Shown here: piece after piece, positions 36,301 through 42,941 of the stretch
Numbering within the stretch: position 1 is the stretch's first letter
How the letters are laid out: each line of letters begins with the position of its first letter
Assembly: GCA_025370845.1 (NCBI GenBank)
Contig: JAMXFF010000044.1
Coordinates: 15,658-63,658, forward strand
Direction of reading: 5' to 3'
DNA length: 48,001 nucleotides
DNA from: Laspinema palackyanum D2a
Lineage (GTDB): Bacteria > Cyanobacteriota > Cyanobacteriia > Cyanobacteriales > Laspinemataceae
Translations under genes and position numbers: made by a program
Notes under the pieces: model-generated
What the model saw: only the letters and a program-made list of their open reading frames with translations
Database searches by the model: none
What the model was told of the DNA's origin: nothing

Positions 36301-36544
36301 AATCAGTTTCGGCTTGGGTAATAAACTGGTCAGCAGCTTGTTTTAACTGAGTCGCCGTTTCCTCCTGGTTATAATTAAGGGATGGGTCATGTACTTCTAA
36401 TGGTTCGTTCGGTATTAAGGGCGCGATCGCCTGAGACTTTGGGTCTCCACCCTCTAGGTTCGTGAAAGTATTGTTCTGATTTTCTTCCGATAAAAAACCA
36501 GAAAAACTTCCTGATTCATTCCCCAACAAATTATCCGGCATCAT
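24332..36544 (-). CDS. Giant mosaic exoprotein with split subtilisin-like domain and many adhesion/lectin domains (about 4070 residues)
   Basis: The start is ATG 36544 or 36541, behind AGGAG; an upstream GTG at 36559 overlaps that site and is less likely. Approximate order: DUF4114 (170-365), S8 propeptide-like region (425-520), S8 peptidase with Asp554 (AIVDDGV), His1054 (MHGTAVAG) and Ser1234 (GGTSSAAPLV), interrupted between Asp and His by a 20-residue repeat array (about 615-1045). Then P/Homo-B domain (1350-1455), Calx-beta, C-type lectin (1575-1705), Calx-beta, DUF4214-like (1822-1918), second C-type lectin (1922-2048), SBBP propeller repeats (2058-2465), DUF642-like (2475-2642), L-type lectin (2645-2862), a beta-sandwich, cadherin-like repeats (3075-3300), three Calx-beta (3302-3658) and more SBBP repeats to the end. 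No Sec signal is visible, and no GGXGXD repeats, so the export route is open; type I secretion is likely. It probably acts at the cell surface in binding and proteolysis. Confidence 0.92.
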   Translation of the reverse strand: MMPDNLLGNESGSFSGFLSEENQNNTFTNLEGGDPKSQAIAPLIPNEPLEVHDPSLNYNQEETATQLKQAADQFITQAETDFILNSSLDNSLQSLEPHEIKAENVITDKDPLLRSEVGTGDYDSLTGGEQITEREESPLLANHQPSENQTPSSSSTVEKSLNYQSGFFTITDPSGLVTFDHLFDGGGYSHGELAIFSLAGLKPNQLSSSELVKEAARRALSNSEEGYVVISDNQEGARFYGELGEPDYNQGEYLGIKSFQMRPGDTFGLMLVPNGSVAELLENPQLGGVKKPIFSMSLENPHNIEQFSQVVDMNVFQMADVLGDGHTFALEDIRIVNNNSDQDYNDIIFQVRGATAQALHLDRLLEEGLFKKDWRELELGQSILGYAQLAVAAANDLLDEPLTADLSDPVRYGVERAENLNNYDPELLEAQTDWVIWFAPNPYIEVSQIASLLGADLVKATGQIEHTYIWKFPEAISAQEVQQRLADLVGGDFAYPLVPIELKKPQFIPDESLLKDQWHLPDTSEVNGNASEGANAINAWDWSTGKGVVIAIVDDGVQQEHPDLIDRFKYATENGLNLDLNDIEDAGGDPVFAQVETTFATSTRIEFSDGPVESIQDLFGLSNRLRWMNEEMSWNELFGLSNPIRWSDEEELSWNELFGLSNRIRWSEDPEQFLEGLFGLSNRIRWADDSEMNLEELFGLSNRLRWAEDAELLQQDFAGLGDRTLIWSEGDEQDEEVSLEELFGLSNRIRWSGNTDQFLEELFGLSNRIRWSDGSEVTVEQLFGLSNRIRWSEDPQLLLEDLFGLSNRIRWSDEALAANWEEIFTQAEFLQNISDPEAFLTALFGEGDWIQSEDGTAISWDELFGLSNRIRWSSEPELFWDSLFGLSNRIRWSEDPVLFWDTLFGMSNRVRWMEDSELSWDWTELFGLSNRIRWSEDAGLFLEDLFGLSNRIRWSDDRPIDWTELVSNLHEILAAEPEERAELWETWYGGENALIWSSDKIPVSWQELGAVVTDIDWSKTLDESWSWKQLFGLSNRIRWSEDAPPPPYHPAGMHGTAVAGVAGAAGTQRGGVSGGAPDADLAAIQLTADKVTDEKIATAISHAYHGIDIYNNSWKPADAFVSPGLSLAALENNALEGRDGLGNIIIFAGGNDGWDGGDVNYNPFANSRYVIPVAAIDYQGQQSWYSEPGASLLVSASSSSAYRDGTSVGITTTDLVGEQGYSDGNYTDRFGGTSSAAPLVSGIVALMLEANPNLTWRDVQHILVETTQKNDPNHRDWVQNGAGLWVNHSYGFGAVDATLAVQAAMNWEVVQPEIAITSGAIDIVGLDADGNIDHTILDRLPQNNSTGVVIPDFDATGITDSVTIFEDIKIEKIEIVFDATGLYRGDLEIVLIAPDGTESVLAQPRFDDGTAYQNWVFTSARHWGESSLGEWQLRVRDLMSGDVGTWNGWKLNFYGTENDATTVSVTATDANATEDGNAGQLVFTRDGGDINKALMARYSITGTATNGTDYQELTGTVIFQPGQTKVTKGVVPFHDYELEGNETFEITLSDSIGYSLGTKISDIVTIGDSTTTERYGSFIYVNPANGHLYLLSEPDTWFGAQNQAEALGGNLVSINTADEQQWIVDTFGTSQVFHIGLTDSVMYGNEEGNFKWVNGDPITYENWKEGEPNNTPFLPEGEDFSVINMHVAGKWNDRTHLGTFPGIIEIDPATLDQPIVNIMVTDSLAGEDGNAGQIVFQRIGKLDQNLSVNYTLGGDVTNGSDVQALSGNIIIPAGQTLVTLPIIALPDDEIEDNETLVVNLAEGDYEIGTHPSGHVIITDQNPINRIANEVIGRDVSLFEQWMERWQNGETLKQLRPAIIQSAVDGQGNNDAELKIAEFYQEILGRKAETTEIAYWRSRLETGATLSQVRQELEGADFIDTTSYVYTNPTTGNRYFLTTPDTWLGAQEQAQALGGNLVTISNTEENQWLFDTFGSGPKWIGLNDSPIYENTEGNYQWVSGDAVTFVNWGSTPDNVLHTPEGEDFTETNFYGVGTWNDMPSQQNWIRQGIVEIPAPIPDNSWIRQLGTVNTDQSRGVVVDNDGNVYIAGATNGSLDGNANASGINANFSDPFLTKYDAEGNKLWTRQSGSTGFDYYNGIAKDSKGNLYTVGYDDGPGQNGRGDITLTKWDSDGNKLWNQLIGTAAHDWASGVTVDTAGNVYIAGYSQSWSIGSPADALLAKYNSNGNLIWQQTLGSEGEDMARSVVTDAAGNVYVAGVTTGNLDGNTNAGSTDIFLTKYDTSGAKLWTEQLGTPAADGYVYIQNVGGEYRRNVQLAIDSDGNIYLSGTTEGDLNGNTNAGRQDAFLVKYNPNGNQLWTEQVGTAGNDRGWGLTVDRNGIVSWTGTTQGSLNGQPHFGSNDTFVTTLDRDGNFIASRIIATANDDFVQDITSDRSGNIYTTGNSTGSVANTNAGNYDAWVSKNTFVNIGPIISEQPTNLIQNGDFEAVDVSGDWAYLWPNTVPAGFSWSVANGYAELINQIWSGVSGTFNPDGFDQTISLDDATQISQNFATEIGKTYELSFWYAHDPALKNESSTGHIDVTGNNSLFSTTLTHDILSTQDDLQFVKYTTTFTADSNSTTLSFQGDAANSATGFVIDDVRVVPVTELNYEDFSSLEGLNLIGSTVQLGHTLRLTPKKSTGGAGDQAGAVWNATPQSVEDGFETTFQFQINDLGGSGLGGSGGDGFAFVIQNSSADAIGGGGGNIGYRGIDNSLALEFDTYDNNEPGTDYPNGNHLSVHTNGTGQNRSLGATSDIPNLSDGEVHTVKVKYIPGTLQIFMDDLSTPVLTVPVDLGTTLDLDSGKAWVGFAAATAGAWENHDILNWTFSNPPIDETPAEEHSYNWTWTHSGEDLHSGANSVRLASLPNTNNARDQFLANLINIETVDFESFAHNDTPNTLDFGNTTATLSGNLKVQTLPTGTNGGMFPTSGDNYLLSSNDESFTINFNTPQSAFGFTVTDAEGDPFVLTLHREDGTTSELTIPVTASWPANSGSALFFGVTDTDTPFTGVTIRKPANTERIGVDDLIIGQVNPNRISTPTPPNQTLNLTYTEDTPLNLSDVVVSDPDGESTVTLTLSNPAAGVLTTGIGTGQYNATTGVWTANGAVVDVNAALADLQFVPTANFNQDISIALSITDDIAAPLTGAIALQGIPVNDAPTVTTSNLTLTGATENTGFTVTHADLVAATGATDIDGDPLTFRIQTVGSDIPTKNGEPVEAGVTTLSAGEAIVWTPTTVGNAQPAFTATLTDGKVTVATPVTVSIDVNPVTVSIEATDPDATEGGDTGEFTFTRTGDTTTAMTVNFTIEPSIHWGRPQAKNGTDYATIPTSITIPEGETSITLTITSREDTETEWPETVRLQLAEGDGYEINSSEHLDTVVIWDNETPQVQLMAEWYSGQPTNFHRESYASESRNDEHFLLRRIGSLAEDLTVYYSLPGTATNGEDYEELPGSITIPAGKHDVSFTFIPIDDSEVEGDETVEVTLTPDPTYTFMNHQGRIWDRIPLTLVDNDDKPTVEITVSDNQASEYGDPGQFTISRTGDTSNPLTVDYWISTGWWHKAKNGIDYELIPESITIPAGESSITIDINPIDDSELEEDEIVDIYLKSNPNYAMRGTYYAQLKILDNETQSLQSQQQFGTSADDVANSVAVDSAGNTYTVGHTSGNLGGTNAGGSDAFIVKRDSNGSELWEIQLGTAGDDEAKQIAVDSADNLYVLKWSGDPSNSWIAKYDSNGTQQWQNPLGIAGYDITNGALTLSNDGSLYVTGRTTGNIDGTNQGATDTWVGKYDSDGIQTWVKQLGSIDEDEALGIAVDNNGNVYITGETKGSLAGTREGDGDAWVAQLDSSGNLQWQTQLGTTAVDIARSVAVDNNGHVYLGGQTFGWLGETYSGSANDWVGDRDAWWKGIHGDKSGLGGTYYGNGDAWVAQLDSTTGSVNWKRLLGTTNADSGSTVVADSLGNVYLTGTTEGQLGDTQFGANDIFLAKYNVDGGLQWKQQFGSDGDDIVNDMILDITGIYLVGDTTGDLDGLNLGEQDAWILKLS
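33415..34695 (-). repeat. Array of about 15 copies of a 60-bp / 20-residue LFGLSNRIRW repeat inside the protease domain
   Basis: The core LFGLSNRIRWSED recurs every 60 nt with few changes (LFGMSNRVRW, LFGLSNPIRW), followed by an acidic and aromatic spacer of about ten residues such as PELFWDS or DPEQFLEE. There are 15 clear copies and three or four degenerate ones (FAGLGDRTLIWSEG, ALFGEGDWIQSEDG, WYGGENALIWSSDK). The array lies between catalytic Asp554 and His1054, a gap of about 30 residues in ordinary subtilisins. I do not recognise the repeat family. Confidence 0.93.
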
Positions 36545-36548
36545 CGTT

Positions 36549-36553
36549 CTCCT
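36549..36553 (-). promoter_or_regulatory. Ribosome binding site deciding the start of the giant exoprotein
   Basis: On the minus strand AGGAG is followed after 4 nt by ATG 36544 and after 7 nt by ATG 36541. The upstream GTG at 36559 would place this site inside the coding region. Confidence 0.65.
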
Positions 36554-36664
36554 ATGCACCCTTGGTTTCTGTTCACCCGTTAAACGGTTTCCTGACGCCT
36601 CATAATTGGACGTTTCATTTATAGAGCCTCAATTCAATCCTCCTCTGGTCTAGCTTTACCAATT

Positions 36665-36702
36665 CTTTACAAAAATCTTGATTAGATGAAGATTCTGTAA
36701 AG
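36665..36702. promoter_or_regulatory. Imperfect inverted repeat in the divergent promoter region
   Basis: CTTTACAAAAATCTT (36665-36679) and AAGATTCTGTAAAG (36689-36702) form an imperfect palindrome about 120 nt upstream of the giant gene start. It could be an operator or a leader hairpin; no T-run follows. Confidence 0.35.
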
Positions 36703-37214
36703 CCAATACCCGCCCACTTGAACCGATCGCCATCTAAACGTTGACAGGATCCGACTACCATTCATTTGAACAGCCCTGTTTTGACCCATCGTTTAGATCT
36801 ATTCCTTTCTCTAGGAAGATGGGGGGTGTTTTATGCGAATTCCCGCCCTCTTTACACAAACTTTATATAGTCCTCTGAAAATTCGTCAGACAAAAACCTG
36901 AGCGACAGGAACTAAGACCGCCTAAAATAGCCGAATTGAGGGCTTTCTGCCCCGACCGAAACAGCGCAATCGACAAGGATTAATGGGGACGCTATCTTTA
37001 CCAAAACTTTACATTTAACCCGAAAAAAGCAAGGCGCGATCGCACCATAAGTCTCCAATAGGGTCCAATTTAGGAGATTCTGTCCTCGAAATCCCCTCCT
37101 CAACATCACTGTGCATAATTTCCGAGGAATTCACCTAATAATCATTTAGAAGGCAATCAGGGTATCCCAGTCTAGGCCGTTTACATCGTTCGTCATTGTT
37201 TTGAGGTTCCGATT

Positions 37215-38579
37215 ATGTCCACTTTCACTCCCACCGAAGCACCTTACCTTTCCTCTTTAGAAAAAGGCATCATTGATGAAGTCAACCGCGCCCGGACTAA
37301 CCCCAGTGCCTATGCGGCCTATTTGGAACAGATCCGCAACTCTCTAACCACGATAGAAGGGCCTAGTGTGATCACTGAAACGATTCAATTCCTGCGATCG
37401 CAATCGCCGTTAGCGCCGTTGGAATTGTCTCAAGGGATGACAATGGCAGCGCGGGATCATGTGAATGATAAAGGTCCTCAAGGGTTAATGGGACATCAAG
37501 GCACCGATGGTAGCACCATGAGTGATCGCCTAGAGCGGTATGGCACGTGGCAAACTGGTGCGGCAGAAAATATCAGTTACGGCAAAAAAACCGCTCGCGA
37601 TGTCGTCTTACAACTGCTGATTGACGACAATGTTTCCAGTCGCGGACACCGAACTAACATTTTTAACCCACAACATCGGTTTATCGGCATTGATAGCGGA
37701 CCTCATGGCCAATGGGGAACTATGTCCGTGATGACCTTAGCCGGTAATTATACAAATGCCAGTTCTCTGCCGACCCTCCCCTCAGCAGTCCCCGATGCTC
37801 AGATTGCCTTTAATCCCAGTCGAGGAACTCCAGAAATCGCCACTCCCTCCGGCGTAACGGATTTTACGAATCTCGGCGAGTTTTTTAGCCTATCCGATGG
37901 TAGCGATCGCATTAATTTAGCAGACTGGCCCGATGCAACAGGAACATCCGTCTTGGCCTTAAATGGCAATGATACAGTCCTTGGAACCACCAGCAATGAT
38001 GATATTAATGGCAACCGGGGAAATGATGATATCCAAGGGGGAATTGGCAACGATTACATCCGAGGGGGTAAGGATTTTGATGTGATTTGGGGTGAGGATG
38101 CCAATGATATTCTCAATGGGAATAATAATGACGATACTGTATATGGCGGTGCAGGGGATGACATTGTAAGAGGGGGAAAAAATAATGATATTCTCTTCGG
38201 TGAAGCGGGGAATGATTTCCTGGTGGGGGATTTTGGACAAGATAGTTTAATTGGCGGTTTGGGCGGTGATGTTTTTGTGCTGCGATCCGACAGTCAGGAT
38301 GGACTCAAAAATATATCGAACTTGGTGACAGAAGTGGATATGATTGCCGACTTTAATCCCAATGAAGGCGATCGCATTGGCTTAAATAATGGCTTATCCC
38401 TGTCAGATTTAACCTTTGAAGAACTGGATATCGCCGTCAATGGAGCATCCCAACAAGCGATCGCCCTCCGCATCTGGGCCACTGGGGACTATCTGGGACT
38501 GGTACTCAATGTCAACTCCAGCGAACTCCAGGTTCCAGATAACTTTGTCACCGCTGATCAACGGTTAATATTGGGGTAA
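37215..38579 (+). CDS. CAP/SCP-domain protein with C-terminal RTX calcium-binding repeats
   Basis: The protein has 454 residues. Residues about 17-185 form a CAP domain (IIDEVNRARTNPSAYA, then MTMAARDHVND, GHQGTDGSTMSDRLERYG, AENISYGKKTARDVVLQLLIDD, SRGHRTNIFNPQHRFIGI) with the conserved His and Glu positions. From about 255 to 365 come RTX-type nonapeptides (GNRGNDDIQGGIGNDYIRGG, GGAGDDIVRGG), followed by VFVLRSD and a C-terminal tail typical of type I secretion substrates. There is no Sec signal. GAGG lies 9 nt before the ATG. Bacterial CAP proteins of this kind are secreted and their substrates are mostly unknown; export through an HlyBD-like system is inferred from the RTX repeats. Confidence 0.9.
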   Translation: MSTFTPTEAPYLSSLEKGIIDEVNRARTNPSAYAAYLEQIRNSLTTIEGPSVITETIQFLRSQSPLAPLELSQGMTMAARDHVNDKGPQGLMGHQGTDGSTMSDRLERYGTWQTGAAENISYGKKTARDVVLQLLIDDNVSSRGHRTNIFNPQHRFIGIDSGPHGQWGTMSVMTLAGNYTNASSLPTLPSAVPDAQIAFNPSRGTPEIATPSGVTDFTNLGEFFSLSDGSDRINLADWPDATGTSVLALNGNDTVLGTTSNDDINGNRGNDDIQGGIGNDYIRGGKDFDVIWGEDANDILNGNNNDDTVYGGAGDDIVRGGKNNDILFGEAGNDFLVGDFGQDSLIGGLGGDVFVLRSDSQDGLKNISNLVTEVDMIADFNPNEGDRIGLNNGLSLSDLTFEELDIAVNGASQQAIALRIWATGDYLGLVLNVNSSELQVPDNFVTADQRLILG

Positions 38580-38607
38580 CCTGATCTCTGGTATCGGTGG
38601 CAAGGGT

Positions 38608-38780
38608 GGTGGATTAATCCACCGCTTAATAAATGTAGAGGTGAGAAAGCGAATAGCCTCTACCTTTAGGATTGGCTCTCCCCAAATATGTAAATCCTGT
38701 TCATAAATTGCCCCCACAACTGATGAAATGGTTCTTTCCCTGTAAAGACAAGGTAAGGTATTGCCTTGTCTTTTGTTTTT
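38608..38780 (+). terminator. Terminator hairpin region after the CAP-RTX gene
   Basis: AAAGACAAGG (38744-38753) pairs with CCTTGTCTTT (38764-38773) over a 10-nt loop and is followed by TGTTTTT on the plus strand, a good intrinsic terminator about 165 nt after the stop. A 16-bp palindrome, GGTGGATTAATCCACC (38608-38623), lies between and may be a processing or pause hairpin. The rest of 38580-39018 shows no convincing gene. Confidence 0.7.
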
Positions 38781-39018
38781 GGGGTAGCGTTAGAGTCGTC
38801 TTCTTTTTTCGGTTGAAACTGAGAAACATTTATTGGGTTCGTGCATAAATTTCGCAATTCTCCCCACTGATATCAATAGAGCAGGAAACCGCCGTTGAAA
38901 CTCAAGTGATTCCATGAGTTGTTAGCGGCCTGTGATTTTCTAAAATGCAAACTTTGCGACTTTGAACCAAGCCATTGAGCAGCTTTTGTTCAAATTTATT
39001 GTGGGTAAGAACAGAACA

Positions 39019-39228
39019 ATGAATGATTCAATATTTCTCAACTCTCTTTTCTTGGGTTTAATCGTAATGGGTCAACCCTCTTCAACTTTAGAGGTTACTT
39101 CTGCTGCTTTAGGCTCCCATCTGGGGCTAATTGCAATGGAAATTAGCACAGCAGAAAATTCTTCGGAAATTTGCTTTGATGACAAAGGAAATAAATATCA
39201 TTGTCCTTCATTTCATGAAACCACCTAG
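39019..39228 (+). CDS. Possible small secreted or membrane peptide (hypothetical)
   Basis: ATG 39019 opens 69 codons; a longer frame would need a TTG at 38962. The start MNDSIFLNSLFLGLIVMG is signal-like. The tail ENSSEICFDDKGNKYHCPSF has two cysteines and reads like a small exported protein. The ribosome binding site is weak and I recognise no family. It ends 29 nt before the end of the convergent CHAT gene. Confidence 0.35.
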   Translation: MNDSIFLNSLFLGLIVMGQPSSTLEVTSAALGSHLGLIAMEISTAENSSEICFDDKGNKYHCPSFHETT

Positions 39229-39257
39229 TTTTTCTAGGAGGGATAGAGAGCAATCAG

Positions 39258-41081
39258 CTAATTCTGGGGAGGGGAAATTTCCAATAACCGTTTTTTTGCC
39301 ATGCCTAACCATAAATATTCCTCCGGTTTCTGGGGATTAGCAAGGGTTTGGCACTCTTCCCAGAGGGCGATCGCCTCGGGAAACTGCCCTAAATTCTCCC
39401 GCACTTGTGCTAACAAACAATAGGGAGATGCATAATTCTGGTTTAAATTCAAGGCCATTTCCAGAGATTCTCCGGCCTCCACCTCTCGACCTAGTTTCAG
39501 TTGAGTCCACCCCAGGTTTTTGTACAGGGCGAATTTGTCCCGTTCCTGGGTCGCCAATTCTAATCCACGGGTGAAAAAATGCAGGGCAGTGTGATAATCT
39601 TTATCCACATTCATCGAGATAGAACCTAGTTGATTATAAGCGGCAGTAGACCCTAATTTGGCAGATTTTTGATAGTTGAATCGCGCACATTCATAATCCC
39701 GTACCGTCTCACAATTCCAAGCTTTATTATAATATACCTTGGGATTATAAGGGTCGAACACCAAAGCTAAATCTAGCTTTTTCCAGTAGTCCGATAAATC
39801 TCCTATCTCATAACTATCCATCCCACTATTATTCAGCCTGGTTGCCAGGGTTGGAGCAATTTGTTGCCAACTGATAATTCCCAGACTCGCTAGGATAATT
39901 CCCGTGATCCACTGAACAGAATACCTCGGCCTAAAATGCCATTGCTTCTCGGGAATTTGAGGCAGTGGCGATAACGGAGATACCCGTTCCTGTTCCCTAG
40001 ATTTTCCCCGTAAATCCGCCCAACTTGGCGGCATCATCGTCGGATTTTGACAAATCACCGGCAACCAACTCGCACAGGGAAATTCTCCTTCTAACCCCTC
40101 CAATCTTTCCCGCGCTTCTCGCATTGCTAAATAAAACGATTCCCCTCGGGAAAAAGCCGCTAGAAAATACTGTAAAAAGCTGTGAGCTACGCAGTCAGGA
40201 ACGGGTTCCCGCATTACCACGGTTTGGGGGATATTTAACTCAGCAAATTCCCGCGCTAATCCTAACCCATCACAGGAGTTAAAGATAGCAATTTGCAATC
40301 CTCGGGCGACAGATTTAGTTAATCCATATTTTAACTCTTCTAGGGTTAAACTGTCTTGAGGGTTAATATAAATTCGGCCACTCTCCCCTTGGGTTTCACT
40401 ATGTCCAGCAAAAAAGAGAATATCCCAGGAGTCTTCCCACAGGCGATCGCTCAGTTCTTCAGGGGTCGGTTCCACCAAAAAAGTCACTGCCGCATCGGGT
40501 AAGTTTTCCAGAACCTGGCGGTCAATTTCAATATCAATCCCTTCTTTATGTCCCAAAATCGCCAGAATTTTTACTGCATTTTGAGCCATTTTCAAACAAT
40601 TTACTCGTTTCGCACTAGGAGAAATGAGCGCCAGTTCCGTATTAGGATAGCGTTCAAAAAAGTCCCATAAGTGCCAAGGCAGCTTTTGTACTAAAGACTG
40701 ATTGCTGCGAATCAACACGCGCACGATTTCAGTCCGATTTAACTCTTCCCGTAGAGTTTTATCCAGGGGTAAAAAGTCTTTAGACTCAATCCAATCTTGG
40801 AAGCAGTCGCTCAAAATTTTGGCGGCATCTCGACATTCTTGAACCCGTTGAACCATCGAGCCATTATAAATAATTTGTTTCGGTTTGAGTCCTCGCCGAG
40901 TATCAAGATTCCGATATTTCGCTTCCCACTGCTGCAAGCGAATCGGCAGATCCGGTGCAGGGGGTAATTTTCCCGGGATTTCTATAGAAGGGCGATCGCC
41001 TTCTGTCCCAATTTCTAATGTCACGCCAAACCCCTGACGATGGAAATCCCCCTCTAGCTTAATCACCACTAATTTAGCCAT
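39258..41081 (-). CDS. CHAT protease with membrane segment and C-terminal TPR repeats
   Basis: The start at ATG 41081 is chosen because MAKLVVIKLEGDF aligns with the start of the CHAT-CHASE2 protein at 10284; the frame stays open upstream to 41141, overlapping DUF1822. The protein has 607 residues. An N-terminal module of about 160 residues shared with that paralogue precedes a CHAT domain with His227 (FFAGHSE) and Cys270 (FNSCDGLGL), then PWHLWDFFERYPN-like and CASWLPVICQNP landmarks also shared. A hydrophobic segment (SVQWITGIILASLGIISW, about residues 385-405) is followed by TPR-like repeats to the end (YNQLGSISMNVDKDYHTALHFF). The TPR part replaces the CHASE2 sensor of the paralogue. It is the third gene of a sigma-like, DUF1822, CHAT operon, 28 nt after DUF1822. 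Confidence 0.88.
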   Translation of the reverse strand: MAKLVVIKLEGDFHRQGFGVTLEIGTEGDRPSIEIPGKLPPAPDLPIRLQQWEAKYRNLDTRRGLKPKQIIYNGSMVQRVQECRDAAKILSDCFQDWIESKDFLPLDKTLREELNRTEIVRVLIRSNQSLVQKLPWHLWDFFERYPNTELALISPSAKRVNCLKMAQNAVKILAILGHKEGIDIEIDRQVLENLPDAAVTFLVEPTPEELSDRLWEDSWDILFFAGHSETQGESGRIYINPQDSLTLEELKYGLTKSVARGLQIAIFNSCDGLGLAREFAELNIPQTVVMREPVPDCVAHSFLQYFLAAFSRGESFYLAMREARERLEGLEGEFPCASWLPVICQNPTMMPPSWADLRGKSREQERVSPLSPLPQIPEKQWHFRPRYSVQWITGIILASLGIISWQQIAPTLATRLNNSGMDSYEIGDLSDYWKKLDLALVFDPYNPKVYYNKAWNCETVRDYECARFNYQKSAKLGSTAAYNQLGSISMNVDKDYHTALHFFTRGLELATQERDKFALYKNLGWTQLKLGREVEAGESLEMALNLNQNYASPYCLLAQVRENLGQFPEAIALWEECQTLANPQKPEEYLWLGMAKKRLLEISPPQN

Positions 41082-41109
41082 ATCAGTCCCCCCAGACTTG
41101 AGCTGTAAT

Positions 41110-42018
41110 TCAGATGATAAACGCTTCCGTAACGCTGACATCCCCTAACTCTAGTTTAATACTAAACTGGTCTCCCGGTTCACCACTAAAATTGAGTTGA
41201 ATATTTTTCGTACTGCGCGCTTGTGCCTGCATCACAGACACTTGGGAACTATCCAAAACCATCACCTGCAAATCCCGGGGTAAATGGGTTTGTTCTCCAA
41301 TGGGATAGACTTCCACCCAAATATCCATTTCTGGGGGATTTGTGGGTTTGATTCCCACCAATAAAGCCACGGAATCGCCAGTTGAATTCAAGTCGAGTAA
41401 CTTTCCGCCCTTCACCGCAGTTTGAGTGGTTCTAAACTGTAACGCCAATTCTAATTGAGGAACCTCTAACAACTCTTCCACCCGTTTCCATCGCGCATCC
41501 CAACAGTGATGCAACCATTGAGACAGATGAATCCGTTGAGTTGAGGGCTTAGAATGAAGGCAGTCAATAAAACATTCTAACCCCTGAAACTGGGACAAGG
41601 GAAAAGGGTTGCTGGAAATTTTTTCAGCAAATCCCAGTAATCTAGCTTGGGTCCGGGATGGATTAATTTCCACGGCAATATAGCCGATTCTCTCTGATAA
41701 AGCCTCTGGGGGAACTTCCACGCAGTCAGCCTCAACCTGAACCGGGAGGCATTCGATTTTTCCTCCATTCCCTAACTGTAAATCTGCAATATCCAGTAAA
41801 CTTTGCATGACGGGATTCCAGCTATCACTAGCAGTTAACTGGGTGGGAATGCCTAAACATTGACAATAATAATTAACCGCCAGCACTGCCAAGGTATTCT
41901 CATATACCTGGGCGGATTTTGCCGCAGTTAAGTGCTGCTGACCAAACTGTTGAGCCATTTTATGGTATTTTTGGATCAACGATGTCGTAAAAGTGAGTTG
42001 CTCGATGTTCATTTCCAT
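41110..42018 (-). CDS. DUF1822 family protein
   Basis: The protein has 302 residues, shorter than the 403-residue homologue at 9033-10244. The N-terminal helical part (SLIQKYHKMAQQFGQQHLTAAKSAQ) and the C-terminal beta-rich part (GDSVALLVGIKPTNPPEMDIWVEVYPI) identify DUF1822; the latter aligns with the end of the broken copy at 44922-46105. There is no signal peptide or membrane segment, so it is cytoplasmic. It starts 23 nt after the sigma-like gene and ends 28 nt before the CHAT gene. The Shine-Dalgarno is weak, consistent with coupled translation. Its function is unknown. Confidence 0.85.
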   Translation of the reverse strand: MEMNIEQLTFTTSLIQKYHKMAQQFGQQHLTAAKSAQVYENTLAVLAVNYYCQCLGIPTQLTASDSWNPVMQSLLDIADLQLGNGGKIECLPVQVEADCVEVPPEALSERIGYIAVEINPSRTQARLLGFAEKISSNPFPLSQFQGLECFIDCLHSKPSTQRIHLSQWLHHCWDARWKRVEELLEVPQLELALQFRTTQTAVKGGKLLDLNSTGDSVALLVGIKPTNPPEMDIWVEVYPIGEQTHLPRDLQVMVLDSSQVSVMQAQARSTKNIQLNFSGEPGDQFSIKLELGDVSVTEAFII

Positions 42019-42041
42019 AAATTCACTTAACTTGAGCCGGT

Positions 42042-42680
42042 TTATTCATCAATAAAGAGCGTTTGAAGCGGGACCGACAGTTCCTTTAAAGAGCGTTGAT
42101 AAAAAGAACTGAGAGTAGAAACCGTAACGTTTAAATCAACCGAGAGAGTTTTCCATTTGATTCCTGCCAATCGAGCTAAAGCAATCTGTTGAAAGTTGAC
42201 ATCGGGTCGATTTTTTAAATGGGTGCGTTGAAAGAGCCCGTCCCGATCCTCCTCAATATATTGTTGAAGAAGCTGGGATGGAGACGGTTGGGTTTCCGGT
42301 TGGGGGATTAACTCGACTTCCGCAGTGGAGAGCGGGCGATCGCCCTTTTTGCCAACAACGGTTTTAATCCCTTCAATGATAAATCGCTTATCCAGCAGAT
42401 AATTGACCCAAGTCATCACCGAACCCCGTCCCGAATCATAGCGATCAATATTCTCACAAACAAACAACCACAATCGAGAGAGGGCCTCAGCATAAATTTC
42501 CTCATACACCGCGATAAATTCACCTTGACGGGGACGGGATAGCTTCCCAGAACCGGCGATCGCCCCTACTAGCTTTGTCAAAGCAAGCTGCCGTTCTCGA
42601 CTCTGGGGAGGATGCCCCTGTGCTAACTCAGCATAGTGCTGCATTTCCTCATCTTGTCTATTTCTATCTCGCTCAGGCAT
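42042..42680 (-). CDS. Short sigma-70-like protein
   Basis: The protein has 212 residues. A region-2-like segment covers about residues 60-105 (YAEALSRLWLFVCENIDRYDSGRGSVMTWVNYLLDKRF), and a region-4-like helix-turn-helix lies near 165-200 (ALARLAGIKWKTLSVDLNVTVSTLSSFYQRSLKEL). This is the two-domain layout of ECF-like sigma factors, but the sequence is divergent. AGGA lies 7 nt before the ATG. It heads a three-gene operon with DUF1822 and a CHAT protease. A role in RNA polymerase binding is inferred from the family. It corresponds in position to the 713-residue sigma-like protein at 6866. Confidence 0.75.
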   Translation of the reverse strand: MPERDRNRQDEEMQHYAELAQGHPPQSRERQLALTKLVGAIAGSGKLSRPRQGEFIAVYEEIYAEALSRLWLFVCENIDRYDSGRGSVMTWVNYLLDKRFIIEGIKTVVGKKGDRPLSTAEVELIPQPETQPSPSQLLQQYIEEDRDGLFQRTHLKNRPDVNFQQIALARLAGIKWKTLSVDLNVTVSTLSSFYQRSLKELSVPLQTLFIDE

Positions 42681-42941
42681 TACAGGTTCCTACTCTTGCC
42701 TCCTCATCCGCTTCTAATTTCTCTCTCTCCCCGTCCCCTGTAGTTTTACGGGTTAACCCGCATTTTGTTACAAAACTTAATATTTAAGCTCGCAATCCAG
42801 CCATCTACTCTACCGAACCCCTATTTTTACCTCTAAATCATCCGTCTTGATTTGGATTAACCTTGCTAAATTGTGTGAAGTGCTGGATTTTGTTGGGAAA
42901 ACTTTACAGGAGGCGGGGGCGATCAATAAAACCGCTCCCTG

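Larger units (their letters stand above)
36545..37214. other. Divergent intergenic region between the giant exoprotein and CAP-RTX genes
   Basis: About 670 bp must hold both promoters. It contains an imperfect inverted repeat at 36665-36702 and one HIP1 site near 37037. A 65-codon frame on the minus strand (36912-37109) has no recognisable domain, so I see no gene. Confidence 0.5.
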
